A stretch of DNA of 51,680 nucleotides from Pelargonium nanum. Its lineage: Eukaryota > Streptophyta > Magnoliopsida > Geraniales > Geraniaceae. The translations under genes were made by a program, and so were the position numbers. Every line of letters begins with the position of its first letter. Position 1 is the stretch's first letter. The stretch lies in NCBI GenBank assembly GCA_036897485.1, contig JAYMTF010000121.1, positions 1-51,680 of the forward strand. Direction: 5' to 3'. Positions 43,501 through 51,680 of the stretch are shown piece after piece. Below the pieces are notes generated by a model. It saw nothing but the letters and a program-made list of their open reading frames with translations, had not been told where the DNA came from and did no database searches.

Positions 43501-45100
43501 TTTTTAACTTTAGGATTCTGTTTCAGCGCATGGAGATGGGAGCTAGTCAATTGCATCGAGAAGTTTGTACGGAATGGAGGACAGGCGGTGCCTGATATGG
43601 GAGGGTTTTGTTTGGAGGAGGAAGAGGAGTCGGATTTTCTAAACTATGAGAGGTTGTCAACTATCGAGGAAATATGAAAGTTGGTGGGGAGATTCATAAT
43701 TGGTGCTCCGATAAACTTGCAATATGTGCAACATGTGTTTGCATTGGTCAGGAAAATCGTTGTGGGAGTTGTTATCTCTATAGTTAAAGGTACGAGGTTG
43801 AAAAAATGCAACAATGGAAGAAAGTTGGTTAATTCTATCACAAGGGGATGTGAAAAGAGGCATTGTTGAAAGTGTTGGAATGATAGCAAAAAGGTGCATC
43901 GAAAATTTAAAAAAATTATTTCAAGACTAAAGATCACTTTACGAGTTTGACGTAATATGTGTTAGAAACGTTTACCTCTTGAAGTGCTTGGTTTACAATC
44001 TTTAAGTCACGTAGTGTTCTCTTGGTGAAAGACATCTCTATTGTATTCCACTCAAGCTCTAAGTATCTCCTCGAAGACGATCAATGAAGAAGAAATTCCT
44101 CAAAACCTGAAATCTATAATGTTAGCTTCAAATTGAGGTTTACACTTGTGTAGAATTAACCACTTAACTCACACAATTGGTTAGAAACTTTTCTCTCAAT
44201 TATAATGGTTGAAATTTAATCTAATTTCATGCCTAGGGTTTTCAAGGAGAAACCCTACTTATTATGAGAAGATTATCATAATCAATAGAAATAGGAAACT
44301 TTCACACTAGGCAAAACTGACCAATTTTGATGACTTCCAGAGGCCTTTTGACCAGCCAAGCCAAGTTCAAATCGGGCGTACAAGCCCATTCTGGAAAGCC
44401 TAACAAGTCCTCTACAAATCTTGTGAATGATCAAACTTCGTACAAGAACGTTAAGAGCATCAAAAACGTGAATTTCTCATCAAAGGTCAAATTGCCGAAA
44501 TTCACAATTTCGTCCGAATTAATTCATATGTGTGTAAGAATTTTTTTATACATGAAAATCTTTGAGTGCGACCTTTTAATGACGAAAGCATTGGGGGACT
44601 TCTAACAAAGCGCTAGTGCCCCCAATTCGTGGGACTTGTGTGAAAGCAATATCCATAAGAGTGTTCTCATGTCTTTTTGTCCTTGATATCTCGGATCAAA
44701 CACGAATCATAGCTCGTCATATTCGTATTGTTTGATCCATATCATTTCTTGATTACCGAGTATGTCATCCAATCAAACTAACACGATATCAATACATCGA
44801 CTAGATTGGGTGCACATCTTCATAGCATAATTCAATTAAGGGGCCCAAGATATTGCTCCTGCTTACGGAAGGGACAACATCCTACTTGATTTGTGGCATA
44901 CCTAACACTTTAAACCAATTGTCATACGCCATTTCCTCCCCAACCTTCACGGCCTTATACAAGTGCTCGCAATTAATCCGAACTGGATCATTTCACAAAC
45001 TTGCAGCGTCTCTTACAACAATACTACGAAGAAACACCATGAGTTGAAGAAGTTGAGGATGATGAAACACCATGAGTTTAATTATATATGAATTTTAATA
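43500..45100. other. Retroelement-like debris upstream of the rhomboid gene
   Basis: At 43640-43790 the plus strand reads YERLSTIEEI, stop, KLVGRFIIGAPINLQYV and GVVIS, which loosely matches the DUF4283 domain found upstream of zinc knuckles in plant LINE-type ORF1 proteins. From about 43960 the DNA starts tgttagaaacg and continues without coding signal to about 44900, resembling a long LTR, but no partner LTR is visible. No intact gene. Confidence 0.35.
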
Positions 45101-45103
45101 ATA

Positions 45104-45368
45104 TTGGGTTAATTAGTTTTGTCTCCTTGGACTGTTAATTATTTTGGTTTTAACCCCTGGTTTCATAGGTGACGTGGCAGCCTTAGTTGACGTGGCTGCT
45201 TGCTAACATTGCTTGGATGAGTGGGCTAACGATGCGGTTGTCAACCTGCTGTAACAGGTTATTAGGGCCAAAATAAAAAATTTTAAGGACCAATACCATT
45301 TAATTTTGAGGGAAGAGATTAAAACCAAAAAATTATTGTTTCATGAGAGACAAAACTAATTAACCCAA
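45104..45368. mobile_element. 265-bp MULE-type MITE in the rhomboid gene promoter
   Basis: Perfect 22-bp inverted ends (TTGGGTTAATTAGTTTTGTC and two further bases at 45104-45125, complement at 45347-45368), with weaker matching to about 60 bp (ttttggttttaa in both arms). Inside are gacgtggc repeats and ctgtaacaggttattagggcc, the same vocabulary as the Mutator-like repeats at 1880-2059. No convincing 9-bp target duplication was found. It ends 233 bp before the rhomboid ATG. Confidence 0.8.
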
Positions 45369-45479
45369 ATCTTATTTACTAAATCTTTTTATTTACGCAT
45401 GAGAAAAAAAAATGTGTTGGTGAATGGTGACGAATGAAGTTGCAGAAGAAATAGAAGGAACCAGATGAAGAATTTTCCC

Positions 45480-45601
45480 GCCAAACTCAACCGATTCTCT
45501 CTCTCTCTTCAAACTCAGTTGATTGCTTCCACCATACTTAGCAGTTAGCACTGAGACTCTCTCTCTCTCTGAAACTTAAGAAGTTGAAGTTTCACTCTGC
45601 A
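45480..45601 (+). promoter_or_regulatory. CT-rich 5' leader of the rhomboid gene
   Basis: Two ctctctctct tracts (45493-45508 and 45556-45570) lie just upstream of the ATG, typical of plant 5' leaders. The transcription start is not determinable by eye. Confidence 0.4.
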
Positions 45602-48600
45602 ATGGCAGACTCCACCAAAGATCAGACCCGAATTGAAATCAAACCCCCGCCGCTCCCATTTCCCTCCGCCGATTTCACCGAAAATCTCCAAGAACACAGA
45701 ACCCCCTTCTTCAAATCCAGCTCCCGCCTCCAACGCGACACCTGGGTCGTCTCCTTCTTCGTCCTCCTCCACATCGGGGCCTTTGTCGCCACCATGATTG
45801 TCAACGACTGTTGGAAAAACTCTAACGGCGATTGTGCGCTCAAGCAGTTCGGGAGATTGTCGTGTTTTCAGCCCCTCTCGGAGAATCCTCTGCTCGGCCC
45901 TTCTGCTTCCACGTAAGATTCGTTTCTTGGTGTGCTCTCGCTTGAATCTTGATGCTGTTTGTTTGATTGTTCATACGGTTTCTATGGGGGTTTCACATTA
46001 TAATCGATTCTGTGTTGTTTGGTTTCTATGGGGGTTTTGAACATCTGTTCTCAATTGGCCAAAATTGGAAGATCTTAACAAGAGTACTTGTCCACAGTTT
46101 TCCTCAGATTATATTTTCTTTTTGTTTCCTTAGAATTTTGAGCATTTTTACATTTTCTATGGTTAACTTGTGCTATGATTCTTGTAAAAGTTTATGATGT
46201 GATGTTTCTGTTTTGCTCTATCATGGATTGGAAGGGTAAGACCTAGGAGAATACTTGTACATGTTCCATTCCTCATAATCCTTAACAGTGAGCATGGAAT
46301 TTCAGCTTCAGATATAAAAGTTGGTTCTTAATTAATTTTGTGCCTCAATGTTCTGTTTGCTTCTGAACAATTTTAGTTATGCTCTAGTATACTCGTTATT
46401 GGCAGCTGGAATCAGAATTTTGTTGCATCAGGTCCTCTTTGATTGTCCATTGATTTTGAATAGCCCACTCAATATTCATATTATGTGCAAGTTTTTTTGC
46501 GACAAGATAGTATAGCATCTAAAATGGTACTCTCGTACATTTGTGATTGTGCACATTAATAGTTAATATGATTTGATAATTCATTCTTGATGATGGACTT
46601 CATGCTTTAAATCTTCTATAGAAATGATAAATGGAGTTCTCCATTTCTAAACCATTTTCTGAAAACTGAACCAGTAATGTGCCTTTTGTGACGAAGGAAA
46701 AGTTTAACGAGGAACAACTGTACTGAGCAAAACATAGCGCAGGTATCATATTGTTGGGAATTTGAAACCATTGTGACAAAATAATTTCTAGATGAATTAA
46801 AAACAGTCACTTTCCTAACACTCTTTAGTCTAGCATTATCTTCAAGTTCATTGTCAAAGGTTACTAATCATTGCCTCTGCTCTTTGTAAGAGTTCAGGCT
46901 AGATGCCATACTTCAACCTGCTAAATACATCTGTGGTTCTTTTTCCTGCTGTTGATCTGAGATATATTATTCTAGTATTGCATAAGACTTTCTAACTAGT
47001 CTTTGCTTTAAAGATGATTTCGAGAAGAATTGTTAGCGTTCGGCCATGGGTTTCTTTATTGACCACCTTAATGAACTCTTATAAGGGTCCTACTGCTACT
47101 GCCATGCTTTTCTTTCTTTGAGAGTATACCTAAACTAGACGTGTTTAGATATGTAAGGAGGGTTAATGAAGGGAGCCAACCTGACAGTGATTGCTCTTTG
47201 TTTCCAGATGCATTTCGGACAGTTCACTATCGATGCTGTGTTGTTTTCTAGTGCACACAAGAGACAATAGTTGTTTTTCCTCAGTACTAAAACTTACATG
47301 TATCATTTTACTGCAGGCTCGATCAAATGGGAGCTCTTAGACGTACTTTTTTGGGAGAATATCACCAAATTTGGCGTCTTTTCACAAGTTCTGGGTTGCA
47401 TGCTGGTGGCGTCCATCTCATCATCAACCTTTGCTGTGTTGTGTTCGTAGGAATTCACTTGGAACAACAGTTTGGACCATGTATCCATTTTGTCCTCTTT
47501 CAGTTTGTTCATGCAATCAAATATGTACAGAGTCAGATATTGGTTTGTTTCCAAATGATTATTTTCTACTTATCCTTTATTCCTGTTGGCAGTGAGGATG
47601 GGAGCAATATATATACTGTCTGCTTTTGTTGGTAGCTTGGTGGGTGCACTTTTTGTCTCTGATAGCCCAGCAGTTGGATCCTCTGGTGCTCTATTTGGAT
47701 TAGTTGGAGCTATGCTCTCTGGTCTAATACGGAACTGGAAATTTTACACAAACAAGGTCCTAGTTCTTCTTATCCCCTAGTGCTCTCCCCGATTAATTTC
47801 ATGAGCCAATGTATTGATTGATCCGTTTATTGCAGTTTGCAGCTTTGGCGTCGCTATTTTCTATCTTCCTGATCAATATTACCCTTGGTTTGCTACCATA
47901 CGTAAGCAACTTTTCCAACATTGGAGGTTTTATATCAGGGTTCCTGCTTGGATTTGTGCTTTTATTCAGACCTCAGGTCAGGCAAATAGCTCAAAATAAG
48001 GGAGGTCTTTATGACTACGGTGTCAAAAGGTCTCTCAAGTTGAAGCAAAAGTTGGACAGGCCAATCCTGAGGATTATTTCTCTTCTTCTATTTTGTCTAC
48101 TGTGAGTTCATGTTTGTTTCGTGTCTGTCTCTAGCTAGTTGTTAATTATTTTTGTATGTATGGCATGAATATTCTTATACAGAAAGCTTATCCCATATGC
48201 AGACTTGCAGTATGTCTTGTAGCTGTCCTTCGTGGCATAAACATGAACCAGTATTGCAGCTGGTGTAGATACATTGAGTGTGTTCCTTCCAAAGGTTGGA
48301 GTTGCCATGACATAACAACTTCATGTGAGGTACTACTTAATATTCGATCTTCAATTATTTTGGCAACAGCTTCATTATATACATGATGTTACCTTATCTT
48401 CAGCTGCTTCAAATGCACAATTATACACACACACATATAGTTGGTTTTTGTGATATCCATATATATATATATATATACATACATACTCCATATATGCATG
48501 CTAACTTAAAATTAATTTGGTTATATGGTGAATGCAGACCAGGATTAGTGATGCACAGTTGACTTTGACCTGCATTGGCAATGGCAATTTCAGGGTTTTC

Positions 48601-48660
48601 CCCTACACCAACATCTCACCAACAAGAATAAAGGACTTGTGCAGTCTGATATGTTCATAG
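45602..48660 (+). CDS. Plant rhomboid-like (RBL) membrane protein, 384 aa, probably non-proteolytic
   Basis: Exons: 45602-45912, 47317-47480, 47593-47756, 47836-48101, 48203-48329, 48538-48660 (1155 nt, all GT-AG). Rhomboids are intramembrane serine proteases of the Golgi, plasma membrane or organelles. A roughly 48-residue cytosolic N-terminus precedes the first span (VVSFFVLLHIGAFVATMIV). Conserved WRLFTSSGLHAGGVHLIIN (His132, His137, Asn141) and GSSGALFG (187-190, nucleophile Ser189) are present. The catalytic His of the last core helix, normally in a HIGGF-type motif, is Asn241 (SNIGGFISGF), so proteolysis is unlikely. The C-terminus has a seventh span, then a Cys-rich tail (YCSWCRYIECVPSKGWSC) ending LCSLICS. 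The length fits plant RBL proteins. The ATG at 45602 is the first that opens the conserved frame. Confidence 0.92.
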
Positions 48661-49220
48661 TGCTCCACCAAATCTGTGAATGTTCATGCTCATGCTCATG
48701 CTAAGGATAATTGAATATATATCAAGGAGCATGTTTCTTACAATGATGGCTTCAGATTTCTACTGTCATAAGTTGAGGAGAGCTATGCAGTTTGGAAGAA
48801 GAAGAATACAGGGCTTTTGATCAGTTCCACTTGTACTGTTGGAGGTTGAGTTTTAAACATAGGAATATTATAGGCACTTTGAATACTGACTGCTGCACAT
48901 TGCTAAGAGGCTTATTCATGATCATGAATATAATTAGTCCAAAGTTGAGCTCAATGCGACCCTTTTTCTTTATGGTATTTGCAGCAAAATTTCCATGAAT
49001 CAAATTGGTTGTACAAAACACTAGTGTATTCTGTTTGAGAAAGAGTTTGATCTGGAAGATCTGGAACAGCTATACTATAAAGATGACACTTGTTTTTATA
49101 GTTTGGGACTCTAGTAATGTCTGTATGTTTTAAAGTCACTTTTGGGTACCAGAAGCTATGACTCCTATTTTGGGTAAAATGTAATATGAAATTACACAGC
49201 ACAGCACAGCACAGCTCAGC
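48661..49220. other. 3' flank of the rhomboid gene
   Basis: No gene seen. It probably holds the rhomboid 3' UTR. It ends in a short (cacag)n-like tract (49195-49221) that abuts a LINE remnant. Confidence 0.4.
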
Positions 49221-49224
49221 ACAT

Positions 49225-49510
49225 TTTGGTGGCGCGTTATTGTCGAGGGTGATGCTCAACATGTTATTTCGGATCTCGCGTCAGGATCTGAGATGAATAG
49301 CACGTATGGTCTTCTTGTTAGTGACTGTATTTGCATTGCTAATTCCTCCTGAGAATGTTTGTTTCTCTTGCGAACGAGGTTGTTCATTCATTAGCTCGGG
49401 CGTCTCGTTCTTTGTCTGATTGTAAGTCGTGAGCTATGTCGGATTGTCCTCCAGATGTAGTGATATTACTGTTATCTGATTTGCATTAATGAAATACTAT
49501 TATTCCTTGG
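49225..49510 (+). mobile_element. 5'-truncated LINE tail with decayed RNase H-like domain
   Basis: The plus strand encodes RVIVEGDAQHVISDLASGS and YGLLVSDCICIA, then after a stop and frame change FVSLANEVVHSLARASRSLS and DCPPDVVILLLSDLH followed by a stop. This is the C-terminal RNase H-like region of plant L1 LINE reverse transcriptases (EGDAQxV, EVVHSLARAS). It ends in a short A tract near 49510. It is a dead fragment; the 5' part and target duplication are not visible. Confidence 0.75.
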
Positions 49511-51116
49511 AAAAAAGAAGCTAACTCTTTAACTAGCAGTTGCAAATGCAAGTTGTGTCTCAAATATCACCTCCCAAACCAAATAAGTATTGTTTTTTCC
49601 CATGAAACTAAAGATACAGATCGAATTAGGACATTCCCAAAGCTTAGTATCTAAAATAATGAACAATAATATCTGCATATATGGATAGCATAGAATAGAG
49701 ATGATGATGAATGATGAGAAGCCGCTGAGGTGGTCAGCATCCGCCGCCCTTCCATGGCCACCCGCCGCAAACCAATGCTCTTAATCTAACAAAAGTAAAT
49801 TAATAAAGATGAATCAAAACCATCCTTTCTTTTTTATAAAAATTAAAAGAACAATGGAAGCATAATTGTGGGGCTAGAAGATAGGTTCGATCCAAAGCAA
49901 CCTTAATAGAATAGAAGCTATTGCTAATCTAATTTTGTTAGGCCATGAAATGAATGACAAGTCAGGAAGTGAACAACCTTTGCCTTCTTTTTGTTGTTGT
50001 GTTGATTGCATTTACTATTTGTAGGTTCCACTTTCTTCACTACCTTTGAGCTTTCGGCTGCTGTGCTGTGCTGTGTAGTAGTATTAGTAGTAGTTGCTAC
50101 TTTGTACACATATTATTCTTTTCATAAAAACATGGACCATCTCATCTCATATTAATGGCCAACTAAAACCATAAATAGCCCACAAATTGCTAAACAATAT
50201 TTGATCCATCTCATCTGTGGTGCCACTGCATGCCAGCCTTTTGCAACCTACCCAAATCCTTTTTGTAGGACCCAAACACAACACCATTTGTGCATACATA
50301 CATACATACATACATATAAGTGAACCAGGGACTATATACGTTACTTGTTTACTTCGAATTAAATTCAAGTTTTTGTGTACTATTATATATGATTTAGGAC
50401 CACTTGTTTCAATTTGGTGTCATGTCAATGTAAATGCATACACTATTTAATATAGATACATTACATAGTGATGAGGTAAGCCCTAAAGTCAAGGTTTTGA
50501 AATTTGCAAGATTATATTGTTGTTGATGATAATGATGATCAAAGATGAGAATGATGAAAAGGTTGTAAGAGGAGGGCTCTCTTTAGAACCCCATTCACAA
50601 AAAAGGCTTGAGTGTCACTATTAGTTACAATATCACATTACTATAAATGATTAGTTGATGGTATATAAATTTAACAAAGCCTAGCAACCTCACCTATATA
50701 TATATATATATGTATATAGTGGAGAGGAAAGGAAAGGAATCCTCAAAGTGAAAGTGGGATTGTGTTGCTCTCACTATCATCAATTTTAGTCAAAGTTTTG
50801 GTTAATGGGTTTTTTAATATAATGTATATGTATATAGAGGCAAGAATAAGGGATGGAGTTAAAGTATGAGAGATGTAGATTTATAGATAGATAGTAGGGG
50901 GTCCTTTCTTCTCATATAATCATTTCGATTCCTCTCACTTCTTTCTTTTCCAAGGGTTTCATTATGGGTTGACATAAACTCTTTCTAGTCATACATACAC
51001 ATTTCTACTATGCATCATGTACATGGATCCTACATATCACCATTATTTACTACTTTTTTTGTACTTATATGAGTGTATATATGTTCTGTCATAGAATGAG
51101 TTTCCATCCTCTTATT
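49511..51116. other. Gene-poor flank
   Basis: No supported gene in about 1.6 kb. It contains catacata repeats (50287-50316), a (TA)n tract (50695-50715) and short open stretches on the minus strand near 49740-50110 that lack family similarity or a proper ATG. Confidence 0.45.
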
Positions 51117-51118
51117 CC

Positions 51119-51590
51119 TTTTTTTCAACGAAACACTGATAATTTATTACTTCAAATAAGATTGTAACAAATACGATACTAAATTGGAGGTTTGAAGACT
51201 ATCCACTTAGATAAATCTAACAGAAAGAGAGAAGACTTGACTAACTCGTGCGTCACTCGATTCGCAGACTAACCCCGTAAACAAAAAGTTGAAACTACCA
51301 AACTGAGCCACAATGGCTAAAACATCATGAATAATCAAACCGAAGGAACTGAATTATTTTTCGTCAGCTTGAATAATCAAGTTTAAGGCACTGGAGTCCT
51401 CCCCCAGCCTGAAAAGCACGAACAACTGACAACAATTGCACTTGAAGTTTAAGGTGATCATGTGGAGGGCTCTGCCAACTGTCTCTCGCTACAATCGGGT
51501 CTTCTATTTGATTCAGCAGCAAACTCAAAAACTGATCTGATGGCTCCAACAAAACCCCACCTTCCAAGCCACATCCATCTTTACAACCAC
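51119..51590 (-). mobile_element. LINE tail remnant, minus orientation
   Basis: On the minus strand, SWQSPPHDHLKLQ and RAFQAGGGLQCL resemble the WxPPPxGxLKLNxDGA...AGGG start of the plant LINE RNase H-like domain. The rest of the domain is out of frame. About 440 bp later the sequence ends taataaattatcagtgtttcgttg plus an A run (complement of 51119-51127). It is degraded, with stops, and distinct from the plus-strand LINE tail at 49225. Confidence 0.55.
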
Positions 51591-51680
51591 CTCCTACTGC
51601 CTCCCGTACTTTTTTTTTTTCAATTTAAAGTTGAGCTACACAATAGGGGGGAGCTCTCCTCTTTTAACCCAAAACCCCAC
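51591..51680. other. Right edge of the window
   Basis: A short T tract (51610-51620) and unassigned sequence; nothing recognisable before the window ends. Confidence 0.4.

Noticed and set aside
49735..50109. Possible small peptide gene on the minus strand (Thr/Lys-rich frame plus a GC-rich patch)
   Set aside because: No proper ATG, no match to CLE, RGF, CEP, IDA or PSK signatures, and the splice needed to join the parts is ambiguous.

Overview
This window is nuclear DNA from a flowering plant, most likely a eudicot. Genes carry many introns with AT-rich bodies, encode plant organelle-targeted proteins, and sit among plant transposon families: Mutator-like (MULE), hAT, Stowaway, LTR and TRIM elements, LINEs and a SINE. 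Stowaway ends of the CTCCCTCCGTCCC type are common in many dicots; I cannot name the species. No bacterial system, CRISPR array, rRNA or convincing tRNA was seen.

Layout. (1) 1-8465 is a nest of Mutator-like elements. A MULE cut by the left edge ends near 1169. A block at about 1223-1875 carries fragments of two unrelated host genes: an IAA-amino-acid hydrolase (ILR1-like, minus strand, with its intron) and a Ninja/AFP repressor (plus strand). A 6.4-kb MULE at 2060-8456 has 199-bp terminal inverted repeats and a 9-bp target duplication with one mismatch; it holds a broken MuDR-type transposase and, on the other strand, a GRF zinc-finger/coiled-coil/membrane gene. (2) 8856-12612 (+) encodes a 270-aa J-domain protein in 5 exons. 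(3) 13728-16631 (-) encodes phosphopantothenate-cysteine ligase, a coenzyme A enzyme of 324 aa in 9 exons, convergent with the J-protein gene. (4) 17200-21595 is mostly gene-poor and contains a small SINE-like insertion. (5) 21596-43158 (-) encodes an organellar isoleucyl-tRNA synthetase, 1100 aa in 22 exons, whose introns hold at least eight transposable elements. (6) 43270-45480 is retroelement-like debris plus a 265-bp MITE. (7) 45602-48660 (+) encodes a plant rhomboid-like membrane protein, 384 aa in 6 exons, with Asn in place of the catalytic His. (8) 48661-51680 has no supported gene and contains two 5'-truncated LINE tails.

The four intact genes do not form a pathway. All exon joins were read by hand: each gene's exons sum to a multiple of three and keep one open frame. 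All introns are GT-AG except one GC-AG intron in the ligase gene and one in the synthetase gene. The best leads are the two-gene capture block, the GRF gene carried inside a MULE, the rhomboid His-to-Asn change, and transposons packed into the synthetase introns, some only tens of bases from splice sites.
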